Below are positions 25,942 to 37,352 of a DNA stretch of 64,000 nucleotides, piece after piece (position 1 is the first letter of the stretch; the number at the start of each line of letters is the position of its first letter). Below the pieces are notes generated by a model. It was not told the DNA's origin, searched no databases, and saw only the letters and a program-made list of their open reading frames with translations. The translations under genes were made by a program, and so were the position numbers. Source of the stretch: Salirhabdus sp. Marseille-P4669 (GTDB taxonomy: Bacteria > Bacillota > Bacilli > Bacillales > Alkalibacillaceae); the NCBI RefSeq assembly GCF_900240405.1, contig NZ_OEQK01000005.1, forward strand, positions 124,001 to 188,000. Reading direction: 5' to 3'.

Positions 25942-25974
25942 AAAAAAACACAACACTAGAGAATCGTGCTGTGT
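25942..25974 (-). terminator. Terminator of plsY
   Basis: On the minus strand ACACAGCAC and GTGTTGTGT form a stem followed by T7, starting directly after the plsY stop codon. Confidence 0.88.
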
Positions 25975-26556
25975 CTACATCCATTTGATCTTCGGCTCTG
26001 TTTTATTCATTATTCGTTTTATATTTGCACGGTGGCGATATACGATAATAGCAGTTAGTATTGCTGTCACGATAATTAATCCAATATCCTGAAAAAAGAT
26101 AGATAAAATAATGGCTACTAAACCTGTAACCATAGATGACAAGGATACATATTTTGAAATTTTAAGCGTTATCAAAAATGTACAAAAAATGGATACAAAT
26201 AGAATTGGGTTAACAGCTAAAATAACGCCACCAGAAGTTGCTACTGCTTTACCACCTTTAAATTTTGCAAATAATGGATATGTATGTCCTAATACCGCAA
26301 AAATACCTACCACTAAAGCATTTGCATCTGCATGGAATAATAATGGGAGCCCCGCTGCCAAAGTCCCTTTTAATACATCGGCGATTGTTACGATTAATCC
26401 AGCCTTAATTCCTAATACACGAAAAGTATTGGTGCCTCCTAAATTACCGCTTCCGTGTTCTCGAATATCAATACCGTAACCAAGCTTCCCTACGACAAGG
26501 GCAAAGGGAATCGAACCAAGTAAGTAGGCGATGATTCCAAAAATAACATAATCCAT
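25975..26556 (-). CDS. plsY: PlsY, acyl-phosphate:glycerol-3-phosphate acyltransferase
   Basis: PlsY transfers acyl from acyl phosphate to glycerol 3-phosphate, the first step of membrane lipid synthesis. The 193 residues have about five membrane segments and the three family motifs: [33 protein letters not shown], and the phosphate-binding glycines in between ([11 protein letters not shown]). AAAAGGAG precedes the ATG. B. subtilis has plsY (yneS) at the same place before parE. Confidence 0.96.
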   Translation of the reverse strand: MDYVIFGIIAYLLGSIPFALVVGKLGYGIDIREHGSGNLGGTNTFRVLGIKAGLIVTIADVLKGTLAAGLPLLFHADANALVVGIFAVLGHTYPLFAKFKGGKAVATSGGVILAVNPILFVSIFCTFLITLKISKYVSLSSMVTGLVAIILSIFFQDIGLIIVTAILTAIIVYRHRANIKRIMNKTEPKIKWM

Positions 26557-26780
26557 AAAAAATCTCCTTTTATCTCGAAATGATAAACGTAAAACAAGTA
26601 ATACAAAAATGTAGTCATATTACAGTATAGGACGCTTTTAATAAATTATAAATAGATTTAGTACCTGCTCATATTTTATCATGAAATGACAAAAAACCGA
26701 ATAATTTTTACAAACTTCATTTCCCTATTTTAAAAAATAGAAAAATCCTTTACGATTAGAAAGGGGAGGAGAGGCGAGAA

Positions 26781-28523
26781 ATGTCACAGATTCAATTAAA
26801 AGAGAAAAGGAAATTAGGACGATTTGCATTGCCTTTGTTGCTATTATTTATCGTAACCAGTATTGTAACATGGGTTATCTATCCATTTCCTTCTGATATA
26901 AAAAGTGCGTATTTCGATAGTGAACATCCGATTCTAATAAATGATGATGTAACAACATATGAAGCAAAAATGGCAGAGGAATCCATTTATGTACCAATTG
27001 AATTCGTCCAAGAAGAGATAGATGAGCATCTATTCTTTGATGAGAATACAGGGTCTGTGATTGTTACGACTAAGGAAAAAGTCTTTCAATTACAAACGGA
27101 TCATTTAACCTATTTTGTGAATAACCAAGAGCATTCGTTGTCATTTCCAGCACTTGTAGATAACAATGATCAAAAGTATATCGCAACAAGCTGGATGGAA
27201 GAAGTATACCCTATTGAGATTTCCTATTTAAGTGAAACAGGTGCGGTACATGTTATCGATGAGGGGAAAAGCGTCATGACTGGTAAATCGGTTTCCGAGT
27301 ATGATGTAGATTTATTTAGACTTCGTGAAAAGCCAGATTTAACGAGTCCATATTATGAAGAACTCGAAACAAATGAAGAAGTGGTTATTGTTGACGAAAA
27401 AGAAAAATATTACAAAGTTAGAAAAGATAACGGTATTGCAGGCTATGTAAAAAAAGAAGTAATCGAATTAACCGGTGTGGAGCAGGTAGAAGTAGAAATA
27501 GAAGAAGAGCCTAAGTCTACGAATCTACCAAAACTAGAATGGCCGATTCATATGACTTGGGATGCGATATATCACCCAGATGCAACACCTACTGTCCTTA
27601 CTGATTATGAAGGTGTACAGGTGATTTCTCCTACTTGGTTTCACCTGAACAAAGCGGATGGGTCCCTTACAAGTTATGCGAAGGAAGCATACGTGAAAGA
27701 TGCAAAAGAGAAGGGCTATCAAGTGTGGGCATTATTTTCAAATGATTTTAATGCAGATTTAACACATGAAGTATTAAAATCCTATGAGACAAGAAAAACG
27801 ATTATTTCCCAATTGCTTCACTATGCGAACATTTATAACTTGGATGGCTTTAATATCGATTTTGAAAATGTATACTTGGAGGATGGGGAATTATTAACGC
27901 AATTTATGAGAGAATTCACCCCTCTAGCACATGAAGCTGGTTTAGTAGTTTCCATGGATATTACGTTTATTTCTACGAATGAAAATTATTCGATGTTTTA
28001 TGAACGAGAGCAGCTAGCAGAGGTTGTGGACTATTTAATCGTAATGGCATACGACGAACATTGGGCTACATCTCCAAAAGCAGGGAGTGTAGCAAGTATT
28101 CCGTGGGTTGAAGAAAATCTCACAAGGTTATTAGAAGTAGTACCAAATGAGCGCCTAATGCTAGGTGTCCCACTATATACGAGACTATGGAAGGAAACAG
28201 AAAATGCAGATGGTACCATTTCTGTAGAGTCTGAATCCATGTCCATGGATGATGTTGAAGCATGGATTACAGAACATCAAGTAACACCTAAATACGATGA
28301 AGCATCTGGCCAACAATATGTTGAATGGAAGGATCCAGAAAATCCAATCACATATAAAATTTGGATTGAGGATGCTCAATCACTACAAAAACGCACGGAA
28401 TTAGTCCATAAGTATAATTTAGCTGGTATGGCGAGCTGGAGTGATTATTTTGCCAATGAAGCGGTTTGGAAAGAAATTGATGAATCATTGCGTACAAAAA
28501 GCGTGGTTGCAGAGTCAGATTGA
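26781..28523 (+). CDS. Membrane-anchored GH18 family hydrolase with SH3 domain
   Basis: The 580-residue protein has an N-terminal anchor (FALPLLLLFIVTSIVTWVI), a region like copper amine oxidase N domains up to about 150, a bacterial SH3 segment near 175-230 (LFRLREKPDL ... VRKDNGIAGYVKKE), and a GH18 TIM barrel from about 250. The catalytic motif is LDGFNIDFENVYL, with the acid/base Glu in DxxDxDxE form, and YLIVMAYDEHWATSP and MASWSDYF complete the barrel. Such proteins in Bacilli usually act on cell wall or spore peptidoglycan; chitin is an unlikely substrate here. GGGGAGGAG precedes the ATG. Confidence 0.88.
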   Translation: MSQIQLKEKRKLGRFALPLLLLFIVTSIVTWVIYPFPSDIKSAYFDSEHPILINDDVTTYEAKMAEESIYVPIEFVQEEIDEHLFFDENTGSVIVTTKEKVFQLQTDHLTYFVNNQEHSLSFPALVDNNDQKYIATSWMEEVYPIEISYLSETGAVHVIDEGKSVMTGKSVSEYDVDLFRLREKPDLTSPYYEELETNEEVVIVDEKEKYYKVRKDNGIAGYVKKEVIELTGVEQVEVEIEEEPKSTNLPKLEWPIHMTWDAIYHPDATPTVLTDYEGVQVISPTWFHLNKADGSLTSYAKEAYVKDAKEKGYQVWALFSNDFNADLTHEVLKSYETRKTIISQLLHYANIYNLDGFNIDFENVYLEDGELLTQFMREFTPLAHEAGLVVSMDITFISTNENYSMFYEREQLAEVVDYLIVMAYDEHWATSPKAGSVASIPWVEENLTRLLEVVPNERLMLGVPLYTRLWKETENADGTISVESESMSMDDVEAWITEHQVTPKYDEASGQQYVEWKDPENPITYKIWIEDAQSLQKRTELVHKYNLAGMASWSDYFANEAVWKEIDESLRTKSVVAESD

Positions 28524-28583
28524 TTTTAACTAGACATTTGAATCATCTTTATAATACAGTTAATAAAAAAGGAGTGTGCGCAT

Positions 28584-28997
28584 ATGCAGAATCCAACAAA
28601 CGAAGAAATTAAAGAAGTATTAGAAAACGCAAAAACGATTGCGGTTGTAGGTCTTTCGAACAATCCTGACCGTACATCGTACCAAGTTACGAAAGCGATG
28701 CAGGATGCTGGTTATCGAATTATCCCAGTAAATCCAACTGTGGATGAAGTTCTAGGGGAGAAGGCATATCCTTCTTTAAGAGATGTCCCAGAGTCATTCG
28801 ATATTATCAATGTTTTCCGCCGTTCGGAATTTCTTCCGGAAATCGCAAAAGAGGCAGTCCAAACAGATGCTAACGTATTTTGGGCTCAACAAGGTGTCGA
28901 GAACGAAGAAGCTTATCACTATTTAAAAGAGCATGACGTTACAGTAATTATGGATACTTGTATAAAAGTTGCTCATAGTGTATTAATAGGCAAGTAA
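28584..28997 (+). CDS. yneT: YneT, CoA-binding domain protein
   Basis: The 137-residue protein is a single Rossmann CoA-binding domain: KTIAVVGLSNNPDRTSYQV, YRIIPVNPTVDEVLGEKAY, INVFRRSEFLPEIAKEA, VFWAQQGVENEEA and VMDTCIKV. It resembles the N-terminal part of succinyl-CoA synthetase alpha but lacks the ligase parts; function unknown. AAAAGGAG precedes the ATG. It sits just before parE as in B. subtilis. Confidence 0.92.
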   Translation: MQNPTNEEIKEVLENAKTIAVVGLSNNPDRTSYQVTKAMQDAGYRIIPVNPTVDEVLGEKAYPSLRDVPESFDIINVFRRSEFLPEIAKEAVQTDANVFWAQQGVENEEAYHYLKEHDVTVIMDTCIKVAHSVLIGK

Positions 28998-29024
28998 AAT
29001 TCATGATATAATAGACTTAGTTAT

Positions 29025-29056
29025 AAAATCCCTGTAGAAGCAGGGATTTTTATTTT
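29025..29056 (+). terminator. Terminator of yneT
   Basis: AAAATCCCTG and CAGGGATTTT with a six-base loop and a T-rich tail. Confidence 0.9.
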
Positions 29057-29167
29057 CCGTATCAAACTCGCTATTATCCGTGTTTATTTTACGTAATGAG
29101 ACTTTAAAAAATAGTACAAATACCGATAGAAATACTAGGCTTGTTCGGAAATATTTTGAAAACGTAT

Positions 29168-29195
29168 TTGCGAAAGCGGCAAAAAAGGCTACAAT
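29168..29195 (+). promoter_or_regulatory. Probable parE promoter
   Basis: TTGCGA and TACAAT are 16 bases apart, about 100 bases before the parE start. Confidence 0.45.
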
Positions 29196-29223
29196 AGTAA
29201 GAGTATATGCCGTAAAATAGTAA

Positions 29224-31245
<2,022 letters not shown>

Positions 31246-31260
31246 AGGGAGGAAGAACTC

Positions 31261-33714
31261 TTGGCTGACCAGGGAAAATATTTAGATCTTCCTTTTGAAG
31301 AGGTAATTGGGGATCGATTTGGGAGATACAGTAAATACATCATTCAAGATCGGGCACTACCAGATGCTAGAGATGGTTTAAAGCCTGTTCAACGTCGTAT
31401 TTTATATGCAATGCATAAAGAAAAAAACAATCATGAAAAACCATTTCGTAAGTCTGCGAAAACGGTCGGGGTGGTAATCGGTAATTACCACCCGCACGGT
31501 GATTCGTCTGTTTATGAAGCACTTGTTCGGATGAGTCAAACATGGAAAGTTCGTAATGAGCTTATTGAAATGCATGGGAACAACGGTAGTATTGACGGTG
31601 ATCCACCTGCTGCGATGCGGTATACAGAAGCAAGATTGTCTAGTATTGCTTCTGAGCTCCTTCGCGACATTGAAAAAGATACGGTAGATTTTATACCAAA
31701 CTTTGATGATACCGACCAGGAGCCTGTCGTATTACCTGCAAAATTTCCAAATCTGTTAGTTAACGGATCTACAGGTATTTCAGCAGGTTATGCTACAGAT
31801 ATTCCACCGCATAATTTAAACGAGGTCATTGATGCGGTTATTATGAAGATAGATAAACCATCCGCTGATGTTAATGAGCTAATGGAGGTAATCAAAGGCC
31901 CTGATTTTCCTACAGGCGGAATTATTCAAGGCATGGATGGAATCGAAAAGGCTTATCGAACTGGTAAGGGGAAAGTCATTGTAAGAGCAAAGGCTGAAAC
32001 GGAAAATCAACGAAGTGGTAGACAGCAAATTGTCATTACTGAATTACCGTATGAAGTAAACAAAGCGAATTTAGTTAAGAAATTTGATGAACTACGATTA
32101 GACCGTAAAGTGGAAGGTATGGCGGAAGTTCGTGATGAGACAGATCGAACCGGTTTACGCATTGTCATTGAGTTAAAAAAGGACGCAGATAGTGAAGGTA
32201 TTTTAAACTTTTTATATAAAAATACCGATTTGCAAATCTCGTATAACTTTAATATGGTGGCCATACATAATCAACGACCACAGCTTATGAGTCTTACGGC
32301 GATTTTAGATGCATATATTGCCCATCAAAAGGAAATTGTTACACGTCAATCAAAGTATGACTTACGAAAAGCGAAAGACCGTTCGCATATCGTAGAAGGA
32401 TTGATTAAAGCTATATCTATTCTCGATGAAGTGGTGGCAACGATACGTGCTTCAAAAGATAAACAAGATGCAAAAAACCGCTTAATGGAACGCTACGGAT
32501 TTACAGAGCCACAAGCGGAAGCGATTGTTACGTTGCAATTGTATCGTTTAACAAATACTGATGTAACGTCTTTACAAAAAGAAGCAGATGAATTGCAAAA
32601 GCGAATTCAAGAATTAGAGACGATATTAAATAGCGAAAAGAAATTAATGCAAGTTATTAAGAAAGACCTTAGAACGATACAAAAGAACTATACGACAGAA
32701 CGATTAACGAAAATTGAAGCAGAAATTGAAGAGCTAAAAATTAATTTAGAAGTCATGATTGCTAGTGAAGATGTCTTAGTTTCTGTAACGAAGGATGGGT
32801 ATGTGAAACGAACTAGTCCAAGGTCCTATGCTGCTTCTAACGAAGGAGATTTCCCATTAAAAGAGGGGGATTATCTCACTAGTTTATATGAAGTAAATAC
32901 GACCGATACGATGCTATTTTTTACGAATAAGGGCAACTATTTGTTCGTTCCTGTTCATGAATTACCTGATATTAGGTGGAAAGACTTAGGTCAGCATGTA
33001 GGGAACTTAATCGCTATAGAAAAAGACGAAAAACTAATTAAAGCAATTCCTGTTCGAGAATTTACAGAAGATCGTTATTTACTATTCTTCACAAAAAACG
33101 GCATGGTCAAGAGGACGGATCTTAAGCAATACTTCGCTCAAAGACGGTCTCGTGCGCTAGTTGCAATTAACTTGAAAAAAGAAGATGAAGTAGTAGATGT
33201 TCAATTAACAGATGGAAACTGTGAAATCTTTGTTACTTCTAATAAGGGATATGGTTTGTGGTATCATGAGTCAGAAGTGAATCAAGTAGGGCAAAGAGCT
33301 GCCGGAGTGAAGGCCATTCAATTGAAGAAGGATGAATATGTTGTAAGTGGTGAGGTCTTTGATGACCTATCCTCTCCATCTATCGTTTTAGTTACACAAC
33401 GTGGTGCTTGTAAGCGAATGACGTTAAATGAATTTGAACAAGGATCAAGAGCGAAACGTGGATTGGTCATGTTACGGGAGTTAAAATCAAGGCCACATCG
33501 AGTAGCTGGATTATTATTTGTTAATGATCAAGAACTGATTCAATATCAAACAAAGAATGGCGAAGTACATGAAATATTTCCATTAAAGTTAAACAAAAGT
33601 GATCGATATAGCAATGGATCATTTACAGTTGATACCGATATTGAAGGAGAGGTTATTGCAGTATGGAAAAAGCCATCTGTTATAAAGCCTTTCGGTGAAG
33701 TGGAGCAATCTTAA
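31261..33714 (+). CDS. parC: DNA topoisomerase IV subunit A
   Basis: ParC is the DNA-cleaving subunit. The 817 residues contain [16 protein letters not shown], the catalytic Tyr in [11 protein letters not shown] near residue 120, and a C-terminal beta-pinwheel from about 500. In the quinolone-resistance-determining region the motif [11 protein letters not shown] keeps the Ser and Glu of sensitive strains. The start is TTG with GGGAGG 8 bases upstream. It forms an operon with parE and ends at a strong terminator. Confidence 0.97.
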   Translation: MADQGKYLDLPFEEVIGDRFGRYSKYIIQDRALPDARDGLKPVQRRILYAMHKEKNNHEKPFRKSAKTVGVVIGNYHPHGDSSVYEALVRMSQTWKVRNELIEMHGNNGSIDGDPPAAMRYTEARLSSIASELLRDIEKDTVDFIPNFDDTDQEPVVLPAKFPNLLVNGSTGISAGYATDIPPHNLNEVIDAVIMKIDKPSADVNELMEVIKGPDFPTGGIIQGMDGIEKAYRTGKGKVIVRAKAETENQRSGRQQIVITELPYEVNKANLVKKFDELRLDRKVEGMAEVRDETDRTGLRIVIELKKDADSEGILNFLYKNTDLQISYNFNMVAIHNQRPQLMSLTAILDAYIAHQKEIVTRQSKYDLRKAKDRSHIVEGLIKAISILDEVVATIRASKDKQDAKNRLMERYGFTEPQAEAIVTLQLYRLTNTDVTSLQKEADELQKRIQELETILNSEKKLMQVIKKDLRTIQKNYTTERLTKIEAEIEELKINLEVMIASEDVLVSVTKDGYVKRTSPRSYAASNEGDFPLKEGDYLTSLYEVNTTDTMLFFTNKGNYLFVPVHELPDIRWKDLGQHVGNLIAIEKDEKLIKAIPVREFTEDRYLLFFTKNGMVKRTDLKQYFAQRRSRALVAINLKKEDEVVDVQLTDGNCEIFVTSNKGYGLWYHESEVNQVGQRAAGVKAIQLKKDEYVVSGEVFDDLSSPSIVLVTQRGACKRMTLNEFEQGSRAKRGLVMLRELKSRPHRVAGLLFVNDQELIQYQTKNGEVHEIFPLKLNKSDRYSNGSFTVDTDIEGEVIAVWKKPSVIKPFGEVEQS

Positions 33715-33726
33715 TAACGAACGTTT

Positions 33727-33763
33727 AATCACCTGTTTCGTGCTAGAAGCAGGTGATTTTTCA
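33727..33763 (+). terminator. Terminator of parE-parC
   Basis: AATCACCTG and CAGGTGATT across a 14-base loop followed by T5. Confidence 0.85.
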
Positions 33764-33952
33764 TGTTCTAAACCATTTTGGACATATTATGAATAATGGC
33801 TTACTAAACTATTGTTTTTTTGTGAAAAGGAGCAATTTTAAGACTTTACAAAAATGGGACGTTCTTTCATGAATTCATAATAAGATTTCGATATAATGGA
33901 GATTGTCTTTCAACTTTTGTTAGGACAACTATAGAATAGGAGGTATAACAAC

Positions 33953-35611
33953 ATGAAAACATCAAAGAAATTTTTATTGCTAGTTGTAGGTGTTGTGCTT
34001 AGTATGATTTTGGCAGCCTGCGGCGGTAATGATGAAGGCACTGTAGAAGACACCGGGGAAAATACAGGTAATACAGAACAAGTATTACATTTACCAAATG
34101 GTGACACCATCCCAACTATGGATGCATCTATGGCTACGGATGAATATGCATTCCAATTTCTAAGTGCTACAACAGACGGTTTATATCGTCTTGGTAAGAA
34201 TGGAGAAATTGAAGAAGGCATTGCAATGAACCATGACATTAGTGATGATTCTTTAACATGGACTTTCCATTTACGTGAGGATGCAGTTTGGTCAAATGGT
34301 GACCCTGTTACAGCTCATGATTTTGTATATGCTTGGCAACGTGCAGTAAATCCTGATACAGGTTCCGAATATGGTCCCTACATGATGAGTGGTGTAATTA
34401 AAAACGCTAAAGCAATTAGTGAGGGTAAAATGGATGTTTCTGAATTAGGAGTTCGTGCAGAGGATGATTTTACACTAGTTGTTGAACTAGAAAATCCAAC
34501 GCCTTATTTCGAATCCTTGACTACTTTTGGTACCTTCTTACCACTAAACGAAAAGTTTGTAGAGGCACAAGGTAATGATTATGCTTTAAGTTCTGATCAT
34601 TTACTAGCAAATGGTCCATTTATTCTTAAAAATTGGGAAAGTACCTCAAACTCATGGGAGTTAGTGAAAAATCCTGATTATTGGGATGCGGATGCTGTTC
34701 AATTAGAGCGCATTACATTTGATGTATTGAAAGATACACAAGCTAGTGTGGATTTATATGAAAGAGGCGAATTACATCGCACAAATTTAAATTCAGACTT
34801 AGTTGATCGCTATAGTACTAGAGACGACTTTGTAACAACAATGGAATCAAGTATGGCATTCCTTAAATTTAATCAAACGAAGCATGAAGCATTAAAGAAT
34901 GTTAATATTCGAAAAGCGATTAGTATGGCAATTGATAAGCAAGCAATGATTGATGTTATCATCAATAACGGTACGATTGTTGCTACTGGTGCTGTTCCAA
35001 AGGATTTTGCTAAGCATCCAGAAACAGGTGAAGATTTCCGAGATATCAATGGTGATCTTGTAACATTTAATTTAGAAGAAGCGCAAAGCTTATGGGAAAA
35101 AGGGTTAGCGGAGCTCGGAACAGATACCGTTGAACTTGAACTTTTAGGACAAGATGATGAAGTTTCGAAGTTGATGAATGAATATATCGCAAACCAGTTA
35201 CAGACGAATCTTCCAGGATTAACTGTAACATTAAAACAAGTACCATTTGAACAACGTTTGGATCTAACGTCCAATCTTGAATATGACATGGTTATTTCTG
35301 CTTGGGGTGCAGATTATTTAGACCCTTATGGCTGGTTAAACTTATGGTTAACTGGTGGAGGAAATAACGAAACGGGTTATTCAAATCCAGAATACGATGC
35401 ATTAGTACAAAGCACAGTTCAAGAGTTTGCACTTGACCCTGTGAAGCGTTTTGAAGCATCATTAGAGGCGGAGAAGGTTCTATTAGATGATGCTGTTATT
35501 GCACCACTTTATCAAAAAGGGAATGCACAATTAGTTTCACCTAATTTAAAAGGTGTTATTATCAACGCATTTGGTGCCGAGTACGAGTATAAGTGGGCAT
35601 ATATGGAATAA
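33953..35611 (+). CDS. OppA/DppE-type oligopeptide-binding lipoprotein, orphan
   Basis: A 552-residue solute-binding protein of family SBP_bac_5. The lipoprotein signal ends in the lipobox LAAC (Cys near residue 23), followed by an acidic Gly/Glu/Thr linker. Family blocks include LTWTFHLREDAVWSNGDPVTAHDFVYAWQR-type sequence, NGPFILKNWE, NVNIRKAISMAIDKQ and YDMVISAWGADYLDP. It would bind peptides outside the membrane for an ABC importer, but no permease or ATPase genes are adjacent, so it must share a transporter encoded elsewhere. AGGAGG precedes the ATG. Confidence 0.93.
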   Translation: MKTSKKFLLLVVGVVLSMILAACGGNDEGTVEDTGENTGNTEQVLHLPNGDTIPTMDASMATDEYAFQFLSATTDGLYRLGKNGEIEEGIAMNHDISDDSLTWTFHLREDAVWSNGDPVTAHDFVYAWQRAVNPDTGSEYGPYMMSGVIKNAKAISEGKMDVSELGVRAEDDFTLVVELENPTPYFESLTTFGTFLPLNEKFVEAQGNDYALSSDHLLANGPFILKNWESTSNSWELVKNPDYWDADAVQLERITFDVLKDTQASVDLYERGELHRTNLNSDLVDRYSTRDDFVTTMESSMAFLKFNQTKHEALKNVNIRKAISMAIDKQAMIDVIINNGTIVATGAVPKDFAKHPETGEDFRDINGDLVTFNLEEAQSLWEKGLAELGTDTVELELLGQDDEVSKLMNEYIANQLQTNLPGLTVTLKQVPFEQRLDLTSNLEYDMVISAWGADYLDPYGWLNLWLTGGGNNETGYSNPEYDALVQSTVQEFALDPVKRFEASLEAEKVLLDDAVIAPLYQKGNAQLVSPNLKGVIINAFGAEYEYKWAYME

Positions 35612-35623
35612 TAAAGTTTTTTC

Positions 35624-35664
35624 AAAAGAGTACATACGATTTTTCGTATGTACTCTTATTTTCT
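35624..35664 (+). terminator. Terminator of the oligopeptide-binding protein gene
   Basis: AAGAGTACATACGA and TCGTATGTACTCTT pair perfectly over 14 bases with a TTTT loop, then a T-rich tail. Confidence 0.93.
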
Positions 35665-35668
35665 ATAA

Positions 35669-35697
35669 TTGAAATTTGTCTGTACATAAAGTATAAT
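35669..35697 (+). promoter_or_regulatory. fabI promoter
   Basis: TTGAAA (35669-35674) and TATAAT (35692-35697) with a 17-base spacer, a near-consensus SigA promoter. A second extended -10 (TGTTATAAT) lies at 35718-35726. Confidence 0.75.
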
Positions 35698-35714
35698 TAG
35701 AACCAGGTACTAAT
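35696..35714 (+). promoter_or_regulatory. FapR operator upstream of fabI
   Basis: ATTAGAACCAGGTACTAAT fits the FapR palindrome TTAGTACCnnGTACTAA at nearly every position. It overlaps the -10 and the start site, as at known FapR targets, and FapR represses fabI in B. subtilis until malonyl-CoA accumulates. Confidence 0.82.
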
Positions 35715-35748
35715 AGTTGTTATAATTTATTGCTAGGAGGATATAAAA

Positions 35749-36528
35749 TTGACAGATTTACTTCAATTAAAGGATAAAACGATTGTTATTATGGGGATAG
35801 CTAATGAAAGAAGTATCGGTTGGGGAGTAGCACAATCTTTATATAAAGTTGGTGCGAAGCTCGTATTTACATATCGGCAAGAGCGTTCACAAAAGAAACT
35901 ACTTAAGCTACTTGAAAAAAATGAGTTTGAAGCAGAATTAGTTGTTGAATGTGACGTAAACAATGATGAAAGCATATCAAATGCGTTTAAGCAGATAGGA
36001 GAAAAGGTTGGCACAATCCACGGTGTGGTTCACTCCATTGCATTTGCCCACGCCGCTGATTTAAAAGGTGATTTTATTAATACTTCTAGAGAAGGATATG
36101 CATTTGCTCAAGATACGAGTGCTTATTCGTTAATAGCAGTAGCAAGAGAAGCAAAACCTTATATGACAGAGGGTGGATCGATCATTGGAATGAGCTATCT
36201 TGGTGCACAGCGAGTAATTCCAGAATATAAAGTAATGGGTATTGCCAAATCCGCTTTAGAAACAACAGTTAAATATTTAGCTTCTGATTTGGGACCGGAC
36301 AATATTCGTGTAAATGCAATTTCTGCAGGTCCTATTCGTACACTTGCGGCTAAAGGAATTCCTTCTTTTAACGACATTCTGAATGAAGTAAAAGAAACAG
36401 CACCGCTTCGCAGAAATGTTACACAAGAGGATGTTGGAGATATGACGCTTGCCATGATGAGTCATTTATCTCGAGGTGTAACAGGAGAAATAATTTATGT
36501 GGATTCAGGCTATAACATAATGGCCTAA
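35749..36528 (+). CDS. fabI: FabI, NADH-dependent enoyl-ACP reductase
   Basis: FabI carries out the last reduction of each fatty acid elongation cycle. The 259-residue short-chain dehydrogenase has the FabI cofactor motif IVIMGIANERSIGWG, the catalytic Tyr-x6-Lys in YKVMGIAKSALE, and AISAGPIRTLAAKGI. The start is TTG with AGGAGG upstream. A FapR box overlaps its promoter. The spacing Tyr-x6-Lys separates FabI from FabL, in which the spacing differs. Confidence 0.95.
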   Translation: MTDLLQLKDKTIVIMGIANERSIGWGVAQSLYKVGAKLVFTYRQERSQKKLLKLLEKNEFEAELVVECDVNNDESISNAFKQIGEKVGTIHGVVHSIAFAHAADLKGDFINTSREGYAFAQDTSAYSLIAVAREAKPYMTEGGSIIGMSYLGAQRVIPEYKVMGIAKSALETTVKYLASDLGPDNIRVNAISAGPIRTLAAKGIPSFNDILNEVKETAPLRRNVTQEDVGDMTLAMMSHLSRGVTGEIIYVDSGYNIMA

Positions 36529-36540
36529 GAAACCAAACTC

Positions 36541-36584
36541 AAAACGGTAGGATTTTATTTTTCAATGGTCCTACTGTTTTTTTA
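36541..36584 (+). terminator. Terminator of fabI
   Basis: AACGGTAGGA and TCCTACTGTT across a 16-base loop, followed by T7. Confidence 0.85.
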
Positions 36585-36650
36585 TTTGTGAATTTGAATT
36601 TTCAAAAAGTTATGATATTATAATAAAGAAAAGAAAGGATGGGAGGTCTT

Positions 36651-37247
36651 TTGAGTGAACTTAAGGATAAAATAGTAGAAACAGCTTTGTTATTATTTGA
36701 AAAAAACGGATTTCACGGAGTTTCTGTTAAAGAAATTGTGGAATACAGTGGAACATCAAAGGGTGGGTTTTATCACCATTTCCAATCAAAGGATGAGCTC
36801 TTATATAAAATCCATGATACCTTTATTTCGTATGTTCTAGAAAAGGCAAATGACGCAATTACAACCTACCAAAAACCTACCTTACAACTCAAAGCAATTA
36901 TTCACTCCTTTGTGAAAGTATTTGATTTATACAAACCACACATCTCAGTTTTTTACCAAGAAAGTATTTATTTGAAACCACATTTTGAACAGCAGATCAA
37001 AAAGAAACGAGAAGCTTTTAAAAAAATCATTTTTGAAGTTATTGATAATGGACAGCAATCAGGGGAATTTCGTAGCGAGCTACCTGTCGAAATTACAGGA
37101 ATGTCCATACTAGGAATGGTGAATTGGACATATAAATGGTACAAAAAAGACGGACCCAAAACGATTGAAGAGATTGCGAATGTTTTTACGGACATTATTT
37201 TACAAGGCATCTTAACAGATAAAGGAAAAGCTTTATACTCGAGGTAA
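36651..37247 (+). CDS. TetR-family regulator of the leucine/acyl-CoA degradation operon
   Basis: The 198-residue protein has an N-terminal TetR helix-turn-helix (ALLLFEKNGFHGVSVKEIVEYSGTSKGGFYHHF region) and a C-terminal ligand domain typical of FadR-like TetR regulators. TTG at 36651 is favoured because GGGAGG lies just upstream, whereas the ATG at 36639 precedes it. The gene is directly upstream of and on the same strand as an acyl-CoA dehydrogenase operon, and a palindromic operator lies between them. An acyl-CoA is the probable inducer, by analogy with family members. Confidence 0.85.
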   Translation: MSELKDKIVETALLLFEKNGFHGVSVKEIVEYSGTSKGGFYHHFQSKDELLYKIHDTFISYVLEKANDAITTYQKPTLQLKAIIHSFVKVFDLYKPHISVFYQESIYLKPHFEQQIKKKREAFKKIIFEVIDNGQQSGEFRSELPVEITGMSILGMVNWTYKWYKKDGPKTIEEIANVFTDIILQGILTDKGKALYSR

Positions 37248-37276
37248 TTTGTAGAGTACATTCACACGCTGTAATT

Positions 37277-37290
37277 TTTAAGCGCTTTCA
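37277..37290 (-). promoter_or_regulatory. Candidate cre (CcpA) site upstream of the acyl-CoA operon
   Basis: Read on the minus strand, TGAAAGCGCTTAAA matches the cre consensus TGWAANCGNTNWCA at 13 of 14 positions. Catabolite repression would be logical for a leucine/acyl-CoA degradation operon. Confidence 0.55.
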
Positions 37291-37304
37291 TTTATATTGA
37301 ACAG

Positions 37305-37327
37305 ACCAACTAGTCGGTTTGTCCGAC
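37305..37327 (+). promoter_or_regulatory. Candidate TetR-type operator of the acyl-CoA operon
   Basis: ACCAACTAGTCGGT is a 14-base palindrome with one mismatch. It overlaps a second inverted repeat GTCGG-TTTGT-CCGAC. The pair lies between the TetR gene and the operon, 26 bases before the first start codon. Confidence 0.6.
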
Positions 37328-37352
37328 TGTCAACGGATAAAGGAGGGTAAAA

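Noticed and set aside
31261-33714. Quinolone-resistance substitution in ParC
   Set aside because: The key Ser and Glu in [11 protein letters not shown] are the sensitive-type residues.
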